Shown one piece after another: positions 15,874 to 23,040 of a stretch of DNA of 42,188 bases (position 1 is its first letter; the number at the start of each line of letters is the position of its first letter). Source of the stretch: Clostridiales bacterium (GTDB lineage: Bacteria > Bacillota > Clostridia > Lachnospirales > Lachnospiraceae). Location: NCBI GenBank assembly GCA_012519905.1, contig JAAYPG010000170.1:1-42188 (forward strand), written 5' to 3'. Made by a program: the position numbers and the translations under genes. The notes below the pieces were generated by a model. It had not been told where the DNA came from. It worked only from the letters and a program-made list of their open reading frames with translations, and did not search any database.

Positions 15874-16557
15874 ATGTACAAAAAGGTGTTTGATTTTTTT
15901 ATTGCTACGGATATGGAAGCTGGTAGTTTTTACCCTACCACAGCGGGCAACATAGCATTGCTGATTATTATTGTCCTACTTTTTGTTACATTGCTTGCAT
16001 TAAGTGGAGGCAAGAAGGAGCTCAGTGCAAAACAGCTGGCATTTTCAGCGGTTGCCATGACTCTGGCTGTTATTACATCAATCTTTACGGTATATGACTT
16101 GCCATTTGGTGGTTCCATAACACTATTTAGGATGTTTTTCATCTGTTTAATAGGATACCTGTATGGTACAAAGGTTGGTATTATAACAGGTGTCGCTTAT
16201 GGAGTGTTGGATTTTATTCTTAAGCCCTATGCAATAACATTGATACAGCCGCTTCTTGATTATCCCATTGCCTTTGGTTGTCTAGGACTTGCAGGAGTGT
16301 TCTCCAAATCTAGATATGGAATTATCAAGGGTTATATCTTAGGAGTTGCGGGAAGGTATATCTGCCATGTGATAACCGGAATAATTTATTTTTATGAATA
16401 TGCCGGCGGAAAAAATGTAGTTGTCTATTCGCTGTCATATAATGCATCATACATTGTTCCTGAAGCTATACTAACCCTTTTAATTCTTCTGATACCTGCT
16501 GTAAGACAAGCGCTTGGAGTAGTCAAGAAAATGGCATTGGAGGGTTCAGCATCATAG
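15874..16557 (+). CDS. thiT: thiamine ECF transporter S component ThiT
   Basis: 227 residues, somewhat longer than typical ThiT because of an N-terminal extension of about 50 residues containing an additional hydrophobic segment (IALLIIIVLLFVTLLALSGG). The remainder has about six membrane helices with typical blocks: LAFSAVAMTLAVITSIFTVYDLPFGGSITLFRM, LYGTKVGIITGVAYGVLDF, and IYFYEYAGGKNVVVYSLSYNASYIVPE near the C-terminus, which includes residues of the thiamine site in the family. Works with a shared ECF module encoded elsewhere. The TPP riboswitch directly upstream strongly supports the substrate. Confidence 0.93.
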   Translation: MYKKVFDFFIATDMEAGSFYPTTAGNIALLIIIVLLFVTLLALSGGKKELSAKQLAFSAVAMTLAVITSIFTVYDLPFGGSITLFRMFFICLIGYLYGTKVGIITGVAYGVLDFILKPYAITLIQPLLDYPIAFGCLGLAGVFSKSRYGIIKGYILGVAGRYICHVITGIIYFYEYAGGKNVVVYSLSYNASYIVPEAILTLLILLIPAVRQALGVVKKMALEGSAS

Positions 16558-16586
16558 ATATATAAATAACGTTAGGACATACAAGA

Positions 16587-16639
16587 CCTTCTCTTTTGTT
16601 GCATATATTTATACAGCAGCAAAAGAGGGGGATTTTTTT
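16587..16639 (+). terminator. thiT terminator overlapping the next gene's ribosome binding site
   Basis: A stem of 15-16 bp (16587-16602 with 16616-16631, a few G-U pairs) around a 13-nt loop is followed by A and T7 (16633-16639). The 3' arm AAAAGAGGGGG is also the Shine-Dalgarno of the deacetylase gene and the T run merges with its TTG start. Confidence 0.85.
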
Positions 16640-17525
16640 GAATAAGCTTATATATTTCATAATATTAATTGTAATGGGTTTATTTTTGCTATATGTCTTT
16701 CAGAATGAGGGAATAGATGTATCCAAGGAAGGTATAGATAGCTATGATTTATACGATGAGCATACCTTGATTTTAGCGGAGCTTGAAAATGAGTTGGCTG
16801 CAGAAGAGAGAAATCATATACATAATGAATCGGATAGTGAGCAGGATTATAGAAGCATGTTTCCGGATCTTTATGCTGTATATGAGTTTCCTGATAAGAT
16901 GGAGAGTGAAAATAAGATAGCCTATCTTACATTTGATGATGGGCCGAGCTCTAATACTTTTGAGATCCTAGATATTCTGGATGATAAGAATGTAAGGGCC
17001 ACCTTTTTTATAGTAGGAAGTGCAATAACAAGGGAGGGAGAAGGCGCATTAAGAAGAATGGTAAATGAAGGTCATGTAATAGGTATACATACTTATTCCC
17101 ACCTTTGTAATGAAATTTATTGCTCAGTAGAACGGTTTTTAGATGATTATAATACCGTGAATCAGCAAATTTATGATATTACAGGAAAAAGAGCTAATAT
17201 CTATCGTTTCCCTTGGGGGAGTAATAATGGGTATAGCAGGGGAATAAAGGATATCTTAATAGATGAGATGAATCGTCGTGGTTTTGCATGCTATGACTGG
17301 AATGTGGATTCAAATGATTCCGTAGGAAGGCCGACAGCATATTCCATTAGGCATAACGTTGAAAAGGATTTAGGAGCCCATGATTATCCCATAGTTCTAA
17401 TGCATGACTCTGATATTCACAATTTGACTGTAGAGACTCTTCCTGAGATAATTGATATGATTAGGGATAGGGGATATGATTTTGACACATTAGATAAAAG
17501 AAAGCCTTACATATTTGAATGGTAG
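16638..17525 (+). CDS. membrane-anchored polysaccharide (peptidoglycan) deacetylase, NodB domain
   Basis: 295 residues from the TTG at 16638, chosen because GAGGGGG lies 6-7 nt upstream and the N-terminus then reads as a clean signal anchor (LIYFIILIVMGLFLLYVF). The linker is acidic. The NodB homology domain begins near residue 92 with TFDDGPSSNTFEILDIL (metal and catalytic Asp), continues with HTYSH (metal His pair, near 150), YRFPWGSNNGYS and ends with DYPIVLMHDS. Such enzymes remove acetyl groups from N-acetylglucosamine of wall glycan. Translation may be limited by the hairpin that covers its ribosome binding site. Confidence 0.85.
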   Translation: MNKLIYFIILIVMGLFLLYVFQNEGIDVSKEGIDSYDLYDEHTLILAELENELAAEERNHIHNESDSEQDYRSMFPDLYAVYEFPDKMESENKIAYLTFDDGPSSNTFEILDILDDKNVRATFFIVGSAITREGEGALRRMVNEGHVIGIHTYSHLCNEIYCSVERFLDDYNTVNQQIYDITGKRANIYRFPWGSNNGYSRGIKDILIDEMNRRGFACYDWNVDSNDSVGRPTAYSIRHNVEKDLGAHDYPIVLMHDSDIHNLTVETLPEIIDMIRDRGYDFDTLDKRKPYIFEW

Positions 17526-17538
17526 ACATAACAGATTA

Positions 17539-17568
17539 AAAGAGTTTCGCAAGCGAAACTCTTTAATT
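17539..17568. terminator. bidirectional terminator
   Basis: AAAGAGTTTCGC (17539-17550) and GCGAAACTCTTT (17553-17564) form a perfect 12-bp stem with A and T tracts outside. It lies between the convergent deacetylase gene and the SpoIID-like gene and can serve both. Confidence 0.85.
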
Positions 17569-17590
17569 TTGTAATAGGAAAATATTCTTT

Positions 17591-18895
17591 TTAACCTTCG
17601 GCCATTCTGGTTACCGCTACATATATACCAGATATTCTGTACCAGGTAGGAAAGTCCACGATTCCAGTTGCGGGCATGTTAAAGATAGATTGAAAGGTTC
17701 TTACTGCCTCTGCGGTCTGTTCGTTGTATTGCCCATTTACCGCAACCTTAGGGATTTGGGTATAAACGTTTGCGATAGCATTTAACTGCTCCTGAATCAT
17801 TCTAACATTATTTCCGCTTGCTCCAATATTCAGATTTTGACCTGGCCAGGAGGCTGGAACACCTGAGACCTGTGGGGCGGTATTGATGAAGATTGAGTCC
17901 CCATAAAAATGTCTCAGAATGCTGATTGCATCATAGCCTTGATCTCCTAAATCCTTTGAGCCCCATTGTGTCATCCAGTTAGGACATTGTACCCTCTTGC
18001 CGTCACAATACTGGGTTAGGATTGGCTGCCTTATATTAGGTCTTGATAGATAATTTACGAACAGGGAATCCACAATGATTCCTATATTACTGAATATATT
18101 TCGTCCGGGTACCCATTTATGGTCAAATGCTGTTGAAGAAGTGACCGTAAAGTTAAATCCTTGGTTGCGATACCATTCTGTAAATACTCTATTTAAGGTA
18201 AAAGATAGTATAGCCAGTACATTGGCCTGAATAGTTGCTTCGGGCCAGGTGGCATATATTTCGCTGCAAGCGACGTTTTTAATATAATCTGTGAATCGGA
18301 CATAATGGTTAGCAGCCGAGGCATCTGTGGGAGGACCGTCATGGACTATGACGAACTCCGGAATTACTACGCGGCTTAATACTATTTCACCTGTCTCAGC
18401 CGCTGGATTTATCTCAGGTTCGGCAATTTTGGGAGGGAAATCCCCCCACAAGGTATGAGGGCTTATAACATATACTGAACCCTCTGCTTCAGGAGTTTCT
18501 GACACTCTCATGGTTGCGTCTTGAATGGCTGTAACATCGGCTAAAACCTGCATATTAGAAATACTTACGGGAGTATAGTCAGGCTGCATACAAAAGATAT
18601 TATACTCCGAATAGGGCTGTACCATCGCAGATGGGTCTAGACTATAGTCAATAGGTGGGGCAGGAAGCTCAATTTCGGGGGTAAGCCCTGATATATCTGT
18701 TGTTATTTCTTCTAAAACCACAGTTGGCTGGGCCGGTGATGTTATTCGGACTGTTGCTCCTTGAACCGGAGCTATATTTGGAGTTACACAGTGTATCTGT
18801 AATCTTCCAAGGGACTGAGTACCAAGCTCTGTAGGATAAATTCTTATAGCTTTATCTTTCTTATTAGATTTACTACTTAAATTAGCAATGTTCAT
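17591..18895 (-). CDS. SpoIID-like / peptidoglycan-binding protein, copy A
   Basis: 434 residues. Three parts: an N-terminal beta-rich region (about 20-130: GTQSLGRLQI, GATVRITSPAQPTV, carboxypeptidase-regulatory or Ig-like in style), a middle domain resembling SpoIID (about 190-340: YVRFTDYIKNVACSEIYATW, then PEATIQANVLAILSFTLNRV), and a C-terminal PG_binding_1 repeat (about 355-430: IGASGNNVRMIQEQLNAIA... TAEAVRTFQSIFNMPATGIVDFPTW). A role in spore or cell-wall peptidoglycan is inferred. No signal peptide is visible. The ATG at 18895 has TGAGG upstream; a longer frame to 18919 lacks one. It is downstream of, and paralogous to, copy B. Confidence 0.78.
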   Translation of the reverse strand: MNIANLSSKSNKKDKAIRIYPTELGTQSLGRLQIHCVTPNIAPVQGATVRITSPAQPTVVLEEITTDISGLTPEIELPAPPIDYSLDPSAMVQPYSEYNIFCMQPDYTPVSISNMQVLADVTAIQDATMRVSETPEAEGSVYVISPHTLWGDFPPKIAEPEINPAAETGEIVLSRVVIPEFVIVHDGPPTDASAANHYVRFTDYIKNVACSEIYATWPEATIQANVLAILSFTLNRVFTEWYRNQGFNFTVTSSTAFDHKWVPGRNIFSNIGIIVDSLFVNYLSRPNIRQPILTQYCDGKRVQCPNWMTQWGSKDLGDQGYDAISILRHFYGDSIFINTAPQVSGVPASWPGQNLNIGASGNNVRMIQEQLNAIANVYTQIPKVAVNGQYNEQTAEAVRTFQSIFNMPATGIVDFPTWYRISGIYVAVTRMAEG

Positions 18896-18944
18896 AATTA
18901 ACCTCAAAATTTCATTCACTATTAAAATATGATAAACTGATATG

Positions 18945-20195
18945 TTATGAGCCTATCCGGGTTACTCCTACATATATTCTTGATATTTTATACCATGTGG
19001 CTATATCGACCACACCTGTTTGTGGAAGATCAAATATTTGTTGAAAAATCCGAACAGAATTTGCAGTATGGGTACCATATATACCGTCCACTGCGATTTT
19101 TGGAATCAATGGATAGGCATTTGCAATTGCATTTAGCTGTTCTTGTATCATTCTGACATTATTGCCAGAAGCACCTATGTCTAGGTTGTAGCCAGGCCAA
19201 GAAGAGGGAACTCCTGATACCTGCACGGCTGTATTTATATATATGCTTTCTCCGTAAAAATTGCGTAGGATTTGAATTGCTGAATATCCCTGATCTCCTA
19301 GGGTCTTGGATCCCCATTGAGTCATCCAGCCAGGGCATTGTACCCGGTTACCATCGCAATATTGAGTAAGAATTGGCTGCTGTATATTAGGCCTTGAAAG
19401 GTAGTTAACGAATACCGAATCAACTATCCAGCTAATATTATCGTATATATTTCGCCCGTTTACCCATTTGTGATCATAGGCGGTTGAAGAGGTAATGGTG
19501 AAATTATATCCCTGGCCTCTATACCATTCTGTATATACACGATTCAAGGTAAAGGATAGTATGGCTAATACATTTGCATAGATGGTAGCCTCTGGCCATG
19601 TGGCATAAATCTCGCTAGAGGCTACATTTTTAATATAATCCTGAAATCTTACATAATGATCAGTGGCATTGCTTGCTGGAGGTCCATCATGGACAATAAC
19701 AAACTCAGGAATTACTACCCGGCTTAGAACTATTTCTCCTGTTTCACCGGTTGGCTTTATCTCACTCTCGGGTATTTTAGGAGGATATTCTCCATAAAGG
19801 GTGTGAGGTGGAATGACAAAGGTGTTGACCGCAGGTTCCGGGGCAAGATTTAATCTGGCTTCCTGGAGGGCAGTAACATTTGGTAGAATTTCTATATCAG
19901 CAAATACTTCAGTCTCATAGCCTGGTGCAGATATCTGTAGATCATAGTTTGAATAGGGTTGTATTTGTGATGGTTCAAGACTTAGGTCTATAGGTGGAGC
20001 TGGCAAAAGAATTTCCTCGCTTAGCCCACTGCTATCTGTTGAGAACTCTTCTAGAACTGTCATTGGATCATTTGGTGCAGATATTCTAACTGTTGCATTA
20101 TCTATCGGAAGAAGTTCCTGTGTGGTAGTTCGTACTTTTAGTCTACCTAAGGACTGTGTATCCATTTGTGCGGGATATATTATATGCTTATTCAT
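18945..20195 (-). CDS. SpoIID-like / peptidoglycan-binding protein, copy B
   Basis: 416 residues, collinear with copy A over its whole length: an N-terminal beta-rich region (TQSLGRLKVRTT, ATVRISAPNDPMTV), a SpoIID-like domain (YVRFQDYIKNVASSEIYATW) and a C-terminal peptidoglycan-binding repeat (IGASGNNVRMIQEQLNAIANAYPLIPK..., DIATWYKISRIYVGVTR). It lacks copy A's extra Lys-rich N-terminus. A 20-residue block (VVIPEFVIVHDGPP and neighbours) is identical in both. Arranged head-to-tail with 49 nt between them, the two probably arose by tandem duplication and are co-transcribed. No secretion signal is obvious. Confidence 0.78.
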   Translation of the reverse strand: MNKHIIYPAQMDTQSLGRLKVRTTTQELLPIDNATVRISAPNDPMTVLEEFSTDSSGLSEEILLPAPPIDLSLEPSQIQPYSNYDLQISAPGYETEVFADIEILPNVTALQEARLNLAPEPAVNTFVIPPHTLYGEYPPKIPESEIKPTGETGEIVLSRVVIPEFVIVHDGPPASNATDHYVRFQDYIKNVASSEIYATWPEATIYANVLAILSFTLNRVYTEWYRGQGYNFTITSSTAYDHKWVNGRNIYDNISWIVDSVFVNYLSRPNIQQPILTQYCDGNRVQCPGWMTQWGSKTLGDQGYSAIQILRNFYGESIYINTAVQVSGVPSSWPGYNLDIGASGNNVRMIQEQLNAIANAYPLIPKIAVDGIYGTHTANSVRIFQQIFDLPQTGVVDIATWYKISRIYVGVTRIGS

Positions 20196-20252
20196 TTTAG
20201 GCCCAATCCTCTTATTTTATTACTAGCTTATGTATTTTAGCCTAAAATGTGA

Positions 20253-20461
20253 ATGAGGCTGTCGCATAAATTGTCGCATAAATAATTAAGGGGGTGTATA
20301 TATTCCATCACACACTGATTAGTAGCACAGTTTGCCATGATTTGTAAATCTAAATCGGACTAAAGTCCGCTTTCGATAATACAAATCATAACAAACCGTT
20401 CTCCTAAATGTGCATGATTGGAACATATACACCCCCTTTTACATTTATGAGACAACCTCAT
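20253..20461. repeat. giant imperfect inverted repeat (MITE-like or compound terminator)
   Basis: Nearly the entire 209 bp folds on itself: ATGAGGCTGTCGCATAAA with TTTATGAGACAACCTCAT at the ends, AAGGGGGTGTATATATTCC with GGAACATATACACCCCCTT, GTTTGCCATGATTTGTA with TACAAATCATAACAAAC, and CGGACT-AAAGTCCG at the centre. The left arm carries an exact 12-bp tandem duplication (TGTCGCATAAAT twice, 20262-20285). It encodes no protein. No clear target-site duplication was found. Confidence 0.85.
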
Positions 20462-20476
20462 AAAAAGGGTATATAT

Positions 20477-20845
20477 TTATTTTCTAGGAATAATCTCTAG
20501 CCAATAACCATCAGGATCATTTATGAAGTAAATTCCCATTCCTGGATTCTCATAACAGATGCATCCCATTTCCTTGTGCTTTTTGTAAGCATTCTCATAA
20601 TCATCTGTAATAAAGGCTAGATGGAATTCGTTATCTCCGAGATTATAAGGTTTATCCCAATCCCTAAGCCAAGTTAATTCAAGTTGGTGCTCTGAGGAGC
20701 CATCGCTTAAAAATACCAATATAAAGTCACCTGAATCAGAAACCTTACGGCGAACCTCCTTAAGTCCCAGTGCTTTCTCGTAAAAGTCTAGGGATTTATC
20801 GAGATCAAGAACATTAAAATTATTATGTGCAAATTTGAAACTCAT
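20477..20845 (-). CDS. glyoxalase I-like VOC family protein
   Basis: 122 residues, one VOC domain of normal lactoylglutathione lyase length: FAHNNFNVLDLDKSLDFYEKAL at the start, HQLELTWLRD, FHLAFITDD and YFINDPDGYWLEIIP at the end. The metal ligands expected in GloA (His near 7, Glu about 56, His about 75 and Glu about 117) all appear to be present. It would convert the methylglyoxal-thiol adduct to a lactoyl thioester. A GGAGGT ribosome binding site is present. Other VOC enzymes cannot be excluded. Confidence 0.82.
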   Translation of the reverse strand: MSFKFAHNNFNVLDLDKSLDFYEKALGLKEVRRKVSDSGDFILVFLSDGSSEHQLELTWLRDWDKPYNLGDNEFHLAFITDDYENAYKKHKEMGCICYENPGMGIYFINDPDGYWLEIIPRK

Positions 20846-20872
20846 ATTATTTTACCTCCAATCTTTATATAT

Positions 20873-20899
20873 AAAAAGCCCGTTAAGAACGGGCCTTTT
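20873..20899 (-). terminator. terminator of the Big_2 gene
   Basis: AAAAGCCCGTT and AACGGGCCTTTT flank an AAG loop; on the minus strand the stem ends GGGCTTTTTATAT. It lies between the Big_2 gene and the glyoxalase gene, both on the minus strand. Confidence 0.85.
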
Positions 20900-20904
20900 A
20901 ATGC

Positions 20905-22002
20905 TTATCTTTTAATTAGGTTTACAAATCCGTACAAGGAACTTAACTGTACTTCAGTAATTATCTGAAACCTCTCATTATACTTTTGCTTTAATTCTGC
21001 CAAATTAAACCTAGAGTCTAAATGTTTATCAAGCGAATCTACAAGTGATGGCCCATTATTAGAAGCTGAAGCTGATAAATTTGAAGCTTCGGCATTAGCC
21101 TGAGTGCTTGTAGCTGCTGGTGTAGGTGTAGGCTCTTTAGAAGCTGTATCTGTTGATTTACTAGCAGAATTTGTACTTTGGGATGTATCCGCTATATCGG
21201 TATTTTCATTATTTACTGCTTCAGTAGAGGTAGATATTTGATTCGTAATGCCTGATGCTGACATTTCTGAATTAAAGAAGTCATACAGAGCATTTGAACG
21301 TTCAGCTTCAGAAATCAAACTTAACTCAGGATGTTGTGCAAAATACTCGTTTATCTGAGCTACATCCTCAGGGCTGCTTACAATAACGCTGCATGATGAA
21401 TATTTTCGGCTTCCATCCTGATTGGTTGCATCGATTTCGGCAAAGATATAAGTCATACCTGGCTTTTTAGCTGTAACACGACCTCCTGAACTAACGGAAG
21501 CAATGGTTGAATCGAAGCTGGAGTATTTTACAAGCTCAGCTGTATTTGTAGGTTTCAACACTGCTTCTAATTGAAAGACTTGATCTTGCTCCAAAATAAT
21601 CATAGTTCGTGTCAGCTTAACACTAAAAGCAGGAGGGCCAACTGTAACCTCGCAGTATAGTGGGCTAGTATTAAGACCTAGTCTAACTGTTGCTGTAATG
21701 GTAGTTGAGCCTACTTTGTTAGCAGTAATTGTTCCTTCCTCGTTAACAGAAGCTATCTCAGGGTCGGCGGACTTAAAGCTAACCTTAGCATCTTTCTCTA
21801 GATTGTATACTCTCAGAGTAAATGATTTACCATTTACTAAGGTGATGGTTCTAAGGTTGAGTCGATATTCGTTATTTTTCTCCTTTTCGACTTCTGATGC
21901 CCGCGCTATACTAACATTGGTCGGCATAATTTGTGGCAAAAAAGTAAAGAAAAGAAGTAAGCCAAGGGAAATCAAACATTTTATTAAAAATTTCTTTTTC
22001 AT
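20905..22002 (-). CDS. secreted protein with two bacterial Ig-like (Big_2) domains
   Basis: 365 residues. A signal peptide (about 1-36, ending near ARA-SE) precedes two Big_2 domains (about 46-120: VSFKSADPEIASVNEEGTITANKVGSTTITATV; about 125-210: VKYSSFDSTIASVSSGGRVTAKKPGMTYIFAEI). A helical part follows (EDVAQINEYFAQHPELSL), then a Ser/Thr/Ala/Asn-rich linker (about 255-320) and a short C-terminal helix (LDKHLDSRFNLAELKQKYNERF). No catalytic domain or sortase motif is seen. Adhesion or wall association is likely from the domain type. Confidence 0.82.
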   Translation of the reverse strand: MKKKFLIKCLISLGLLLFFTFLPQIMPTNVSIARASEVEKEKNNEYRLNLRTITLVNGKSFTLRVYNLEKDAKVSFKSADPEIASVNEEGTITANKVGSTTITATVRLGLNTSPLYCEVTVGPPAFSVKLTRTMIILEQDQVFQLEAVLKPTNTAELVKYSSFDSTIASVSSGGRVTAKKPGMTYIFAEIDATNQDGSRKYSSCSVIVSSPEDVAQINEYFAQHPELSLISEAERSNALYDFFNSEMSASGITNQISTSTEAVNNENTDIADTSQSTNSASKSTDTASKEPTPTPAATSTQANAEASNLSASASNNGPSLVDSLDKHLDSRFNLAELKQKYNERFQIITEVQLSSLYGFVNLIKR

Positions 22003-22054
22003 GGCACTTCCTCCAAATTGTGGAAATACTATGTCACATCCTATTTATTCTATA

Positions 22055-22082
22055 ACTATACTATATCAATTGATTTTGTCAG
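22055..22082 (-). promoter_or_regulatory. promoter of the Big_2 gene
   Basis: On the minus strand CTGACA (22082-22077), 16 nt, and TATAGT (22060-22055), about 53 nt before the start codon. Confidence 0.45.
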
Positions 22083-22249
22083 AATGGTGTCATATTAAGC
22101 TTAATATTTTAAATAATTGTTACATAAACATAGCATGGAATAATATGTAAAGACAATAAAGTTTTACTACTTGTTTTCCTATACCTAGTTAATATATAAT
22201 AATAATGTATGTTAATTATACTTAGGTTCTTTTAATTGATATAGATATA

Positions 22250-22278
22250 TTGTTTTGCATTTAATAATATTATATAAC
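22250..22278 (+). promoter_or_regulatory. promoter of the two-component operon
   Basis: TTGTTT (22250-22255), 17 nt and TATAAC (22273-22278), 33 nt before the response regulator start. The rest of 22083-22249 is AT-rich with no recognised site. Confidence 0.45.
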
Positions 22279-22310
22279 ATAAATAGCCAATTACAAAGGA
22301 GGTAATTATA

Positions 22311-23006
22311 ATGCAACATATCCTAATCGCAGATGATAATCGTGATATTACTGATATTTTATCAACCTATTCCAAGATGGAAGGATTTGAACCTTTAGTA
22401 GCGGCTGATGGTGAGGAAGCAATCAGATTATTTACTGAATATAATCCTGATGTGGTGTTATTGGATGTCATGATGCCAAAGGAGGACGGATATGAAGTAT
22501 GTAGAAAGATTAGAAGCAAGTCAAATGTACCGGTTATCCTTATTACCGCCAGAGGTGAGGACTTTGATAAAATAATGGGTCTTGACATAGGAGCGGATGA
22601 TTACATAGTTAAGCCCTTTAGTCCAAGGGAGGTAATGGCGAGAGTAAGAGCTGTACTTCGGAGAATGACTAAGACGACAAAAGAGAATTCTTCAGACAAT
22701 ATAATATCCATAAGTAATCTGGAAATTAATTTAGAGGAGTATACCTTACATATTGGTGAGAAGAAGATTGCTCTTACCAAAAAAGAAATTGAAACCATGT
22801 GGACCCTAGCATCAAATCCTAATAAAGTATTTACAAGAGATAATCTCCTAGATAGTCTTTGGGGATTTGATTATTTTGGTGATAGTAGAACTGTAGATTC
22901 TCACATAAAGAGGCTTCGTGCCAAGATAGATGCCGTGGATCATCCTGAATGGACCATTAAAACCATATGGGGTGTTGGATATAAATTTGAAATACTAGAA
23001 GATTAG
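22311..23006 (+). CDS. OmpR/PhoB-family response regulator
   Basis: 231 residues. Receiver domain 1-115 with acidic pocket D8/D9, phospho-acceptor D52 (VVLLDVMMP), T79 and K101 (VKPFSP). A winged-helix DNA-binding domain (about 130-228) has KIALTKKEIETMWTLASNPNKVFTRDNLLDSLWG and RTVDSHIKRLRAKI. It is a phosphorylation-switched transcription factor whose targets cannot be read here. It has a strong AGGAGG ribosome binding site, and its kinase gene follows after 34 nt. Confidence 0.95.
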   Translation: MQHILIADDNRDITDILSTYSKMEGFEPLVAADGEEAIRLFTEYNPDVVLLDVMMPKEDGYEVCRKIRSKSNVPVILITARGEDFDKIMGLDIGADDYIVKPFSPREVMARVRAVLRRMTKTTKENSSDNIISISNLEINLEEYTLHIGEKKIALTKKEIETMWTLASNPNKVFTRDNLLDSLWGFDYFGDSRTVDSHIKRLRAKIDAVDHPEWTIKTIWGVGYKFEILED

Positions 23007-23040
23007 GAAAGACATCCGATAAGGTGAAGGAGCTAATTTT

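Noticed and set aside
20254-20285. Tandem TGTCGCATAAAT copies as a CRISPR or iteron array
   Set aside because: Only two 12-bp copies, directly adjacent, inside one arm of the larger inverted repeat; better explained by slippage.
21698-22150. 150-codon plus-strand frame over the start of the Big_2 gene
   Set aside because: Antisense shadow of a well supported gene with signal peptide and Big_2 domains.
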